Assembly: GCA_023266795.1 (NCBI GenBank)
Contig: JAHFPI010000081.1
Span: 1 to 8,238 of the forward strand
Reading direction: 5' to 3'
DNA: 8,238 nt
From: Rhodospirillales bacterium
GTDB taxonomy: Bacteria > Pseudomonadota > Alphaproteobacteria > Micavibrionales > UBA2020
A program made the position numbers and the translations under genes. Numbering within the stretch: the stretch's first letter is position 1; the number at the start of each line of letters is the position of its first letter. The notes below the pieces were generated by a model. The model was not told the DNA's origin and made no database searches. It saw nothing but the letters and a program-made list of their open reading frames with translations. Below are positions 1 to 6,246 of this stretch, one piece after another.

Positions 1-197
1 ATAAAACCAACGCCCGTAAAAAACTCTCCGGCACTGCGATGGCGAAACTGGCCGAATTACAGAAAGACGGAATTGCTGAAATGGCCGGTTCCGTCCTGCG
101 TATCACAGAGGCCGGCAAACCATTCGCCCGCGTCGTCAGCGCCTGCTTCGACACCTACTACGATCAGGAAAAAAAGCAGCACGCGCGGGCGGTTTGA
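1..197 (+). CDS. hemN: Oxygen-independent coproporphyrinogen III oxidase (HemN), C-terminal fragment
   Basis: Only the last 64 codons are present; the reading frame begins at base 3 and ends at TGA 195-197. HemN is a cytoplasmic radical-SAM enzyme that converts coproporphyrinogen III to protoporphyrinogen IX without oxygen. The visible part is the end of its C-terminal domain. It has a 'LAELQKDGIAE' helix, then 'LRITEAGKPFARVV' and 'FDTYY', followed by a short charged tail, which matches my recollection of proteobacterial HemN C-termini (ITxxGxxxxRxxxxxFDxY). The radical-SAM Cys motif lies upstream of the window and cannot be checked. HemN-like relatives such as HemW lack this type of ending, which favours true HemN. 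Its position beside FNR-box-controlled ubi and nrdD genes fits an anaerobic gene cluster. The promoter is not visible. Confidence 0.83.
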   Translation, partial: KTNARKKLSGTAMAKLAELQKDGIAEMAGSVLRITEAGKPFARVVSACFDTYYDQEKKQHARAV

Positions 198-259
198 TAC
201 CGCGCAAATCTCGTCAGTTTCCAGATATGAAACGCACGGTCATGTGCCGCTGCTTTATC

Positions 260-288
260 TTGTTTTTTTGAATGCTGTTTGGTCTAAT
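260..288 (+). promoter_or_regulatory. Candidate sigma70-type promoter for the methyltransferase gene
   Basis: TTGTTT (260-265) is separated by 17 bp from TCTAAT (283-288), which matches the -10 consensus at five of six positions. It would start transcription near 295 and leave a leader of about 40 bases before the ATG at 335. The -35 is poor (three of six) and the region is AT-rich, so chance matches are likely. No FNR-type TTGA-N8-TCAA palindrome was seen in this 137-bp spacer, so the methyltransferase gene does not share the anaerobic control signal seen elsewhere in the window. Confidence 0.35.
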
Positions 289-334
289 TTAAAGATATTT
301 TCGGGGGAAATTAAGGCGGAAAAAGAAAAGTATA

Positions 335-2137
335 ATGAAATTAAATACAGCCAAAGCTTCCTCCGGAGCACTGTTCGAAGCTTCCAGAAAACTTGTTGCC
401 AAAGGCCAGTATTTCGATGCGGCAGATTATTTACAGGAAATTCTGCGGCGGAATGGGCAAGATCATGCGGCAATGTTTCTACTGGCAAATATCTATTCAT
501 CCCAAGGGATGCTGGAAGAGGCTACTAATTTCTATCTCTCGGCTATGCGTACCGCTCCGTCTGAATTGTCTTATAAACAGGGGTTTATAGATTTTATCGG
601 GGAAAAACGCGCCTTCATGCATGATGACTCGATAGGGGATGCCCTGGTTGAGTGCTTGAACCTGGGCTCGCGGCTGGAGCTTTCCCGCCTGTATAAGTAT
701 TGGTTTGAGCACAATACCGCCCATCCGGAATTTCATGCAGCCTTTGCTCTCAAGGACAGAAAACCCTTTGATCCGGAAAACAGCGCATTTTTTGAAAAGA
801 TTTCAGACTACAAACCTCTTTTTACCCCCTGCTTTCTGCTGGGCGTCAAGAATTTTATTGTTCTCAATCCCTTATTTGAAGAGTTTATCGTGCATGTCCG
901 CAAACAGCTTCTCGCGGGTAAGTTCACACCGGAAGAAAGCCTTGTTCTTGCGGATGCAATTTCACACTACAGTTTTAATACAGATTTTATTCTGGACTGC
1001 ACGGAAGAGGAGCAGAAAGCCATAGATGCATTGCGATTCCGGATAGAAGCGGGCCAATACGACATTGCTGACATTGCTTTATTTGCCTGTTATGCACCTC
1101 TTTACGCATTAAAAAATGCGAACGAAATCATGCAGAAATTTTCTGCTTCTGCCAGCATGGCCGACATTATCAAGACACAGATTTCCAATTACTTACGATT
1201 GCGCGAGATAAGTGAATCCATCGTCACCATTACCCCGATTGATAGCGCGACCTCGGAGGACGTGCGGGAACAATACGAAGAGTTCCCCTACCCGCGCTGG
1301 ACATCATTCTCCCTGTCGGCATGGATCCGCAGCTGGGAAGCGACTCTTAATCGGGAGATACTTAACCTCCGCGATAAGAAACTGAAGATTTTGAACGCGG
1401 GGTGTGGCACCGGTAACGAAGCTATACTTCTGGCAAGCATGTTTCCGAAGTCAGAAGTGCTGGCTGTCGACCTCAGCCGGACAAGCCTTGCTTACGCAGT
1501 CAAAAAGGCCGAAGAATACGGCATAAAGAATATTACTTTCCGGCAGGCCGATATACAGCACCTTGGTGTGCTTGACCAGCAATTTGACTATATTTCATCG
1601 GTAGGCGTTTTGCATCACATGAAGGATCCTGTTGCCGGATGGAAGGTTCTTAGCGGCCTTCTGAAGCCTAAAGGTTTAATGACTATTGGTCTTTACAGCA
1701 AAATAGCCCGGACAGGGATCATTAAAACCCGGAAGATCGCACGGGAAGCCGGTTATACCGGCGATGCCGCCAGCATGAAATCTTTTCGCAAAAAAAGCCC
1801 GCAGATTCTGGATCCGGATGTATTGAAAAATATTTCGTCGTTCAGAGATTATTATTCTTTGAGCATGTACCGCGATCTACTATTCCATGTGCAGGAATAT
1901 AATTACGATCTCCTTGAGATTGAGAGCATCCTTAAGAAACTGAATATGGACTTTATTTGTTTTGAGCAAAGCCGTTCGTTAATGCAGGAATATGAACGCC
2001 GTTTTCCAAACGACCCCGCCAAAACAAATCTAGCCAACTGGAGCATTCTTGAGAATGACAGACCGTCGGCAACCGGACACATGTATACTTTCTGGTGCCG
2101 AAAAGGAAGCTACACTACCCCCTCCTATAAAAATTAG
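335..2137 (+). CDS. TPR-containing class I SAM-dependent methyltransferase, substrate unknown
   Basis: A 600-residue, probably cytoplasmic protein with no signal peptide or obvious membrane segment. Residues about 11-85 look like two TPR-type helical pairs (ALFEASRKLVAKGQYFDAA; AMFLLANIYSSQGMLEEA). Residues 100-300 are a helical region I cannot assign. The link 'VREQYEEFPYPRW' (310-322) precedes a Rossmann methyltransferase domain: SAM motif I 'ILNAGCGTG' (352-360), acidic D379 ending strand 2 (VLAVDLS), 'ADIQHL' (405-410), and 'DYISSVGVLHHMKDP' (418-432). The C-terminal part 'RDLLFHVQEYNYDLLEIESIL' (513-533) resembles the tail of a TPR-methyltransferase family I associate with alphaproteobacteria and whose substrates are unknown. 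The Shine-Dalgarno is weak (A-rich AGAAAAG just before the ATG), but the start fits the first TPR helix. The gene is visibly more AT-rich than its neighbours, suggesting separate acquisition. It is unlike the much smaller UbiG, so a role in quinone methylation is not supported. Its stop overlaps the convergent ubiD stop. Confidence 0.8.
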   Translation: MKLNTAKASSGALFEASRKLVAKGQYFDAADYLQEILRRNGQDHAAMFLLANIYSSQGMLEEATNFYLSAMRTAPSELSYKQGFIDFIGEKRAFMHDDSIGDALVECLNLGSRLELSRLYKYWFEHNTAHPEFHAAFALKDRKPFDPENSAFFEKISDYKPLFTPCFLLGVKNFIVLNPLFEEFIVHVRKQLLAGKFTPEESLVLADAISHYSFNTDFILDCTEEEQKAIDALRFRIEAGQYDIADIALFACYAPLYALKNANEIMQKFSASASMADIIKTQISNYLRLREISESIVTITPIDSATSEDVREQYEEFPYPRWTSFSLSAWIRSWEATLNREILNLRDKKLKILNAGCGTGNEAILLASMFPKSEVLAVDLSRTSLAYAVKKAEEYGIKNITFRQADIQHLGVLDQQFDYISSVGVLHHMKDPVAGWKVLSGLLKPKGLMTIGLYSKIARTGIIKTRKIAREAGYTGDAASMKSFRKKSPQILDPDVLKNISSFRDYYSLSMYRDLLFHVQEYNYDLLEIESILKKLNMDFICFEQSRSLMQEYERRFPNDPAKTNLANWSILENDRPSATGHMYTFWCRKGSYTTPSYKN

Positions 2138-3648
2138 GCCGCCGCCCTCTTTCCCCTGATCTTCCCCCACATCGCATCAACCTTTCGCACAATGTCCGCG
2201 CTCATTTCCAGCTTCTTCCCCCACTCGCGGGTGCTTTCGGCGCCGATCTTGTTGGTGGCATCGAGGCCGAGTTTGCCGCCGAGGCCGCTTTGCGGGGAGG
2301 CGAAATCGAGATAATCAATCGGCGTATTATCAAGAACACAGAGGTCGCGCGAAGCGTCCATGCGGGTCGACACCGCCCACATCACATCTGGCCATGAGCG
2401 GACATTAATATCCTCATCGACCACGATAATCATTTTGGTATAGCTGAACTGGTAGAGAAACGACCACATGCCCATCATGATCCGCCGCGCCTGACCGGGA
2501 TAGGATTTTTTAATGGAGATAACGGCTATACGGTAGGAGCAGGCTTCCGGCGGCAGGTAGCAATCGACGATCTCCGGAAACTGCTGTTGCAGCAGCGGCA
2601 GGAAAACATCGTTAAGCGAAACCGCGATGGTCGAGGCCTCGTCCGGCGGGCGGGAAAGATAGGTGGAAAGGTACACCGGCTCCCGCCGCATCGTGATCGC
2701 CGTAATGGTGAACACGGGAAAGTTCTCGACGCTGTTGAGGTACCCCGTATGGTCGCCATACGGCCCTTCCGGCGCAGTCTCGGTCGCCGAAGCATAGCCC
2801 TCGATCACCATTTCCGCATTGGCTGGCACCAGCAGCGGGATGGTTTTGCATTTAACCAGCTCCGACGGCTGGCCTTTGAGCATACCGGCGAAATGATACT
2901 CCGACACCGTATCCGGTATCGGCGTGACCGCCGCCAGAATGGTCGCCGGATCCGCGCCGATAACCAGAGCCACCGGCATATCCTTGCCCGTCTCCTGCCA
3001 TGCACGATGATGCCGCGCCCCGCCGCGATGCGGCAGCCAGCGGGCAATGGTTTTGTTTTTCGCCAGAACCTGCATCCGGTAGATGCCGAGATTGTAAGTG
3101 CTGATATCGCCGCTGCCGCTAGGCGGGCATGTCACCACCACGGGAAACGTCATCAACGGCGCCGGCTCCCCCGGCCAGCACATCTGGATGGGCAGCGTAC
3201 CGAGGTTAATGCTGTTGCCTTTCAGCACGACTTCCTGACAGGGCGCGATTTTGACCACCCGCGTCCGCATGGTGAGCGCCGTCTTGAGCATCGGCAGTTT
3301 TTCGACCACGCCCTGAAGTCCCGTGACGGCAGACGGCTGCTTCATGGATGCCAGCCATTGCCCCATGCCGCGCAGGTCTTCCCTTTTTTCGCAACCGAGC
3401 GCGTCGATCACCCGCCGCTCCGCGCCGAAGAGATTCACCAATACCGGTATGTCGCTCGTCCGGCCATTCGGCAGGACGGGGCGCTTGAATAAAATCGCCG
3501 GCCCATCCTCCTTGAGGATACGCCGGTGGATTTCCGTCATCTCAAGACAGGTCGATACCGGCTCGGCAATTTCCAGCAGATCCCCCTTACGCCTGAGGTC
3601 CCCCAGAAATCGTCTTAAATCATCGTTTTTATGTCTTCTGCCGCGCAT
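2134..3648 (-). CDS. ubiD: 4-hydroxy-3-polyprenylbenzoate decarboxylase UbiD
   Basis: UbiD is the prenylated-FMN-dependent decarboxylase that removes the carboxylate from 3-polyprenyl-4-hydroxybenzoate in ubiquinone synthesis; UbiX, not in this window, makes the cofactor. From the ATG at 3648 the protein has 504 residues, close to E. coli UbiD (497), and is similar along its whole length. Recognisable blocks are 'NDDLRRFLGDLRRKGDLL' near the start, 'YNLGIYR' (185-191, including the Asn/Arg cofactor-binding region), 'LGADPATIL'-like 'IGADPATIL', 'APEGPYGDHTGY' (292-303), 'SRPPDE' (332-337) and 'NTPIDYLDFASPQSGLG' near the C-terminus. A longer frame begins at ATG 3684, but that codon lies inside the FNR-type box and its 12 extra residues have no counterpart in E. 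coli UbiD, so 3648 is preferred. No good Shine-Dalgarno precedes 3648: the seven bases just upstream are all C on the coding strand. It is divergent from ubiT and convergent with the methyltransferase gene. Confidence 0.93.
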   Translation of the reverse strand: MRGRRHKNDDLRRFLGDLRRKGDLLEIAEPVSTCLEMTEIHRRILKEDGPAILFKRPVLPNGRTSDIPVLVNLFGAERRVIDALGCEKREDLRGMGQWLASMKQPSAVTGLQGVVEKLPMLKTALTMRTRVVKIAPCQEVVLKGNSINLGTLPIQMCWPGEPAPLMTFPVVVTCPPSGSGDISTYNLGIYRMQVLAKNKTIARWLPHRGGARHHRAWQETGKDMPVALVIGADPATILAAVTPIPDTVSEYHFAGMLKGQPSELVKCKTIPLLVPANAEMVIEGYASATETAPEGPYGDHTGYLNSVENFPVFTITAITMRREPVYLSTYLSRPPDEASTIAVSLNDVFLPLLQQQFPEIVDCYLPPEACSYRIAVISIKKSYPGQARRIMMGMWSFLYQFSYTKMIIVVDEDINVRSWPDVMWAVSTRMDASRDLCVLDNTPIDYLDFASPQSGLGGKLGLDATNKIGAESTREWGKKLEMSADIVRKVDAMWGKIRGKRAAA

Positions 3649-3655
3649 GGGGGGG

Positions 3656-3661
3656 ATTAGA
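3656..3661 (-). promoter_or_regulatory. Predicted -10 element of the ubiD promoter
   Basis: On the minus strand this reads TCTAAT, five of six matches to TATAAT. It lies exactly 22 bp from the edge of the FNR-type box at 3684-3697, the spacing expected when an FNR-family activator sits at -41.5 (class II). That geometry puts +1 at about 3649 or 3648, at the ubiD ATG itself. Confidence 0.55.
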
Positions 3662-3683
3662 CAACCTCTGCTTTTTCCAAACA

Positions 3684-3697
3684 TTGACTTAGGTCAA
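3684..3697. promoter_or_regulatory. FNR/FixK-type operator shared by ubiD and ubiTUV
   Basis: TTGACTTAGGTCAA fits the TTGA(T/C)-N4-(A/G)TCAA consensus of FNR/ANR/FnrL/FixK proteins, with perfect inverted arms TTGAC/GTCAA. It lies in the 84-bp gap between divergent ubiD and ubiT, with its centre at 3690.5. That is equally far (42.5 bases) from the first base of each start codon. By family knowledge, FNR proteins sense oxygen through a 4Fe-4S cluster and FixK proteins act under a low-oxygen cascade; the sequence cannot tell which one binds. Activation in both directions is inferred. Confidence 0.8.
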
Positions 3698-3719
3698 GTC
3701 CTGCGTGAATCCGGAGCTT

Positions 3720-3725
3720 TAGGAT
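3720..3725 (+). promoter_or_regulatory. Predicted -10 element of the ubiTUV promoter
   Basis: TAGGAT matches TATAAT at four of six positions and starts 22 bp after the FNR-type box, the class II spacing. It predicts +1 at about 3732-3733, at the ubiT ATG. The same bases contain AGGA, the only Shine-Dalgarno-like string for ubiT, so they could instead be a ribosome binding site on a transcript that starts further upstream. The sequence alone cannot separate these readings. Confidence 0.4.
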
Positions 3726-3732
3726 CACACCC

Positions 3733-4185
3733 ATGCTTCCAGCCAAAAAGAAAACATACCGGCTGCCCGGCTTTGTAAAAACGGCCATGACGCCGCTGCC
3801 GCTGGCTCCCGTCCAGATCGCCTGCCGTATGGCCTTAAAGCGGATTCTGCGCCGCCATCCGGATATCTTCGTCCGTCTGGGGGAATATGCCGGGGACACG
3901 TTCCTGATCGAACTGGTTGATCTGCCCTTCAATGTGCTGATCGACACCTCGCCGCAGAAGCCGGATGTCATCGTCCTGCGCTCTCTCAGCCCGCAGGGGG
4001 AAAAGGCCGCCGCGAAAATATCCGGCTCGGTGCTCTCCCACCTGAAAATGGTCAGCGGGCGGCTTGACGGCGATGCGCTGTTTTTCTCCCGCGAACTGGC
4101 GATCTCCGGCAATACCGGCGCCGTGCTGGCGCTCCGCAACACGATCGACAGCATGGACATGAATATCCGGAGCCTCCTGTCATGA
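3733..4185 (+). CDS. ubiT: UbiT, SCP2-domain lipid-binding protein for anaerobic ubiquinone synthesis
   Basis: A 150-residue SCP2 (sterol carrier protein 2)-like protein, first gene of ubiT-ubiU-ubiV. In E. coli, UbiT (YhbT) is required for O2-independent ubiquinone synthesis and is thought to hold the lipophilic intermediates. The protein starts with a basic, proline-containing stretch (1-25). The SCP2 fold follows, and its best landmark is 'DALFFSRELAISGNTG' (114-129), which lines up with the E. coli 'DTLFFQRRLVIEGDT' region, then a helix 'AVLALRNTIDSMDM'. It is about 24 residues shorter than the E. coli protein as I recall it, mainly at the C-terminus. The start at 3733 leaves room for the usual N-terminal helix. 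The last codon and stop (TCATGA) overlap the ubiU ATG, so translation is probably coupled. On sequence alone it could be any SCP2 protein; the neighbours make UbiT firm. Confidence 0.9.
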   Translation: MLPAKKKTYRLPGFVKTAMTPLPLAPVQIACRMALKRILRRHPDIFVRLGEYAGDTFLIELVDLPFNVLIDTSPQKPDVIVLRSLSPQGEKAAAKISGSVLSHLKMVSGRLDGDALFFSRELAISGNTGAVLALRNTIDSMDMNIRSLLS

Positions 4186-5180
4186 AGAAGAAAAGCGGCG
4201 CGGAGCTCATCTGTCCGGCGGGAACGCCCGCTGCGCTGCACACCGCCGTCGATGCCGGTGCGGATGCCGTCTATGTAGGCTTTCAGGACGAAACCAATGC
4301 GCGCAATTTTCCCGGCCTGAATTTCAGCATGGCCGATCTTGAAGAAGGCGTTAAATACGCCCATAAGAACAAAGCCAAGGTGCTTGTCGCCATCAACACC
4401 TACCCGCAGGCCGGGCGCTTCCCGCTGTGGAAAAAAGCCATAGATAACGCCCGCAAGGCGAAAGCCGATGCCGTGATCGTCGCCGATGTCGGGCTGGCGC
4501 AATATACCGCGCAGAACCATCCCGACCTGCGGCTGCATCTCTCCGTGCAGGCCTCGGCCAGCAATCCCGCCGCCATCGAATATTTCGTGAAAAACTTTAA
4601 CGTCAAGCGCGTCGTCCTGCCGCGCGTCCTGTCCGTGCCGGAAATCGCGGCGCTCAAAAAGCAGATCGCCTGCGAAGTGGAGGTCTTCGTTTTCGGCGGT
4701 CTGTGCGTCATGGCCGAAGGGCGCTGCGCGTTATCTTCATACTGCACGGGAAAATCCCCTAATATGTCCGGCGTCTGCTCTCCGGCCAGCCATGTTCAGT
4801 ATACAGTCGGTGACAATGGCGCAATGGTTTCGCATCTGGGAGAATTCATGATCAACCGTTATGGGGAGGGCGAAAACGCGGCCTACCCCACCCTGTGCAA
4901 AGGACGCTTCAAGGCAGGCAAGGAAGCCGGTTATATTTTCGAAGACCCCACCAGCCTGAACGCCGCAGAGCTCATCCCCGGCCTGCTCGCCGCCGGTGTG
5001 ACGGCTTTTAAAATAGAAGGCCGCCAGCGCAGCCGCGCCTATATCGGCGAAGTGGTCAGCGCGTTCCGCAAGATCGTCGATGCGGCGGTCAACGGCAACG
5101 CCCTGCCCTCCAACGCCCTGCTCTCCCTCGCCGAAGGCCAGAGCGTCACCGAAGGCGCCTACGACAAGAGGTGGCGATAG
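4182..5180 (+). CDS. ubiU: UbiU, U32-family 4Fe-4S protein for O2-independent ubiquinone hydroxylation
   Basis: A 332-residue U32 'peptidase' family protein, the same size as E. coli UbiU (YhbU, 331). UbiU forms a heterodimer with UbiV and, with UbiT, replaces the O2-dependent hydroxylases of ubiquinone synthesis; it is not thought to act as a protease. The N-terminus 'ELICPAGTPAALHTAVDAGADAVYVG' (8-33) is the typical U32 beta-barrel entry. Cys175, Cys182, Cys199 and Cys239 have spacings of 7, 17 and 40, against 7, 17 and 39 for the E. coli cluster ligands (C169, C176, C193, C232), so a 4Fe-4S cluster is well supported. Further motifs are 'LHLSVQAS' (118-125), 'FGGLCVMAEGRC' (171-182) and 'FKIEGRQRS' (276-284). 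Cys11, Cys164 and Cys188 are additional. The ATG overlaps the ubiT stop (ATGA), with GGAG about 10 bases upstream inside ubiT. Confidence 0.95.
   Translation: MKKKSGAELICPAGTPAALHTAVDAGADAVYVGFQDETNARNFPGLNFSMADLEEGVKYAHKNKAKVLVAINTYPQAGRFPLWKKAIDNARKAKADAVIVADVGLAQYTAQNHPDLRLHLSVQASASNPAAIEYFVKNFNVKRVVLPRVLSVPEIAALKKQIACEVEVFVFGGLCVMAEGRCALSSYCTGKSPNMSGVCSPASHVQYTVGDNGAMVSHLGEFMINRYGEGENAAYPTLCKGRFKAGKEAGYIFEDPTSLNAAELIPGLLAAGVTAFKIEGRQRSRAYIGEVVSAFRKIVDAAVNGNALPSNALLSLAEGQSVTEGAYDKRWR
5167..5174 (+). promoter_or_regulatory. Ribosome binding site of ubiV
   Basis: AGAGGTGG lies within the last codons of ubiU, 9 bases before the ubiV ATG at 5184. It is the strongest Shine-Dalgarno within the ubiTUV operon and fixes the ubiV start. 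It contrasts with ubiT, which lacks a clear site. Confidence 0.7.
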
Positions 5181-5183
5181 TCC

Positions 5184-6086
5184 ATGAAACACAGCCTTAC
5201 CCTCGGCCCGATCCTGTTCAACTGGCAGCCCGAAACATGGCGCGATTTTTATTATCAGGTCGCCGACGAAGCGCCGGTATCGGACGTCTATATCGGCGAA
5301 GTCGTGTGCTCGAAACGGCAGCCGTTTATCGAGCCGCATATCGAGGCTGTTGCCGCGCGCCTGAAAAAAGGCGGCAAAAAAGTTATTTTTTCCTCCCTCG
5401 CGCTGGTCATGAACAAACGCGAGTCCGGTCTGACGGCGGATCTTTCACAGCAGGACGATGAACTGGTGGAAGCCAACGATATGTCGGCGCTACTCCACCT
5501 TTCAGGCAAGCCGCACGTCATCGGCCCGTTCATCAATGTTTATCACGAAGCAACCCTCGCCCATTTTGCGAAGCTGGGGGCTGTCCGCTTCTGCCTGCCG
5601 CAGGAACTGCCCGCCACTTCCCTGAAAATCATGGCGGCGGCTGCAAAAAAACACGGCGCCGAAGCCGAAGTGCAGGTTTATGGACGCGCGCCGCTGGCGT
5701 TATCCGGCAGATGTTACCACGCGCGAATCCACCACATGTCGAAAGACTCGTGCCAATACACCTGCGCCGAAGATCCGGACGGTTTAGCCCTGAAAACATT
5801 GGATGGAAAGCAATTCCTCGCCGTCAACGGCGTTCAGACGCTCTCGCACAGCTACCTCAATCTTGTACAAAATCTGGACGATATGAAAAAAATGGGCATC
5901 GCCCGTTTCCGCCTCTCGCCGCAGACGCAAAACATGCTGAAAGTCATCAATACCTTTGACCTCGCGCTACGGAATAAGATCGAAAGCAAGGAAGCTCAGA
6001 AAAAACTTGAGAAGCTGCTGCCAACGGTTGATTTTTCAAATGGATTTTACAATCAGGAAGCCGGGCATATGTGGCAGCGCGCCTGA
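5184..6086 (+). CDS. ubiV: UbiV, U32-family 4Fe-4S partner of UbiU
   Basis: A 300-residue U32-family protein (E. coli UbiV/YhbV, 292), paralogous to UbiU and lying three bases after it. It is the second half of the UbiU-UbiV heterodimer needed for O2-independent hydroxylation of the ubiquinone ring. The four expected cluster ligands are present: Cys42 in 'YIGEVVCSKR', then Cys177, Cys190 and Cys194 with spacings 13 and 4, identical to E. coli C180/C193/C197 (C39 being the first). Other landmarks are 'LTLGPILFNW' at the N-terminus, 'VQVYGRAPLALSGRCYHAR' (163-181), and 'ARFRLSPQTQNM' (240-251) near the C-terminus. A fifth Cys, C137, is extra. The gene ends the operon; no convincing terminator follows before the nrdD control region. 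Confidence 0.95.
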   Translation: MKHSLTLGPILFNWQPETWRDFYYQVADEAPVSDVYIGEVVCSKRQPFIEPHIEAVAARLKKGGKKVIFSSLALVMNKRESGLTADLSQQDDELVEANDMSALLHLSGKPHVIGPFINVYHEATLAHFAKLGAVRFCLPQELPATSLKIMAAAAKKHGAEAEVQVYGRAPLALSGRCYHARIHHMSKDSCQYTCAEDPDGLALKTLDGKQFLAVNGVQTLSHSYLNLVQNLDDMKKMGIARFRLSPQTQNMLKVINTFDLALRNKIESKEAQKKLEKLLPTVDFSNGFYNQEAGHMWQRA

Positions 6087-6191
6087 TATTTTACCTTCCG
6101 GATATTAAAGTTATTCTTTAAAAAATTCATCACGCCCGTTTAGAAAAAAACGCCGTCCGCATATGCCCGCATAAAGTTGCTTTTTTACTGT

Positions 6192-6209
6192 AATTGACCA
6201 AGGTCAATT
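6192..6209. promoter_or_regulatory. FNR/FixK-type operator upstream of nrdD
   Basis: AATTGACCAAGGTCAATT is an 18-bp palindrome with 8-bp perfect arms around AA. Its core TTGACCAAGGTCAA (6194-6207) fits TTGA(T/C)-N4-(A/G)TCAA and has the same TTGAC/GTCAA arms as the ubiD/ubiT box. The centre is 6200.5, placing a class II transcription start near 6240-6242, about 90 bases before the nrdD ATG. nrdD genes are commonly activated by FNR-type regulators under anaerobiosis; the binding here is inferred. Confidence 0.82.
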
Positions 6210-6214
6210 TAAAT

Positions 6215-6230
6215 TCACAGCCCCTTGTAT
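6215..6230. promoter_or_regulatory. Candidate NrdR box 1 (weaker)
   Basis: TCACAGCCCCTTGTAT keeps the outer parts of the NrdR consensus as I know it, acaCwAtATaTwGtgt (CACA on the left, TTGT-T on the right), and matches 9 of 16 positions; the centre is degenerate. It shares 11 of 16 bases with the better site at 6247-6262, and its centre is 32 bp from that site, the usual NrdR tandem spacing. It overlaps the predicted -10 of nrdD, as a repressor site would. Confidence 0.5.
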
Positions 6231-6233
6231 AGC
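6228..6233 (+). promoter_or_regulatory. Predicted -10 element of the nrdD promoter
   Basis: TATAGC (four of six to TATAAT) begins 20 bp after the FNR core palindrome, which puts the activator near -39.5. The exact class II spacing (22 bp) would select TAGCCT at 6230, a worse match. The start of transcription is therefore placed only roughly, near 6240. Confidence 0.4.
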
Positions 6234-6246
6234 CTGAGTCGCAGGG

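Noticed and set aside
198..260. Possible hemN terminator (GCAC...GTGC followed later by T-run)
   Set aside because: The stem is only four pairs and the T-run is well downstream, so it is not supported.
331..336. Perfect TATAAT overlapping the methyltransferase ATG
   Set aside because: As a -10 element it would start transcription inside the gene, after the start codon, and no later in-frame Met suits the TPR domain. It is probably chance in an AT-rich stretch.
335..2137. Methyltransferase as an anaerobic UbiG substitute
   Set aside because: It is a 600-residue TPR fusion from a different methyltransferase family, lacks the FNR-type operator and differs in base composition. Proximity to ubi genes alone is not enough.
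2587..3492. Plus-strand open frame of 301 codons inside ubiD
   Set aside because: Antisense shadow of ubiD, Arg/His-rich with no domain; UbiD is clear on the other strand.
3657..4538. Minus-strand open frame of 293 codons across ubiT and the start of ubiU
   Set aside because: It runs through the divergent promoter and two well-supported genes, and its translation shows no family features.
6105..6121. Hairpin TTAAAG-TTATT-CTTTAA after ubiV
   Set aside because: All but two of its pairs are A-T and it is followed by A's, not a T-run, on the plus strand, so it does not make a credible intrinsic terminator. The nearby TATG-CCCG-CATA hairpin with a later T-run (6164-6186) is too short to call either.
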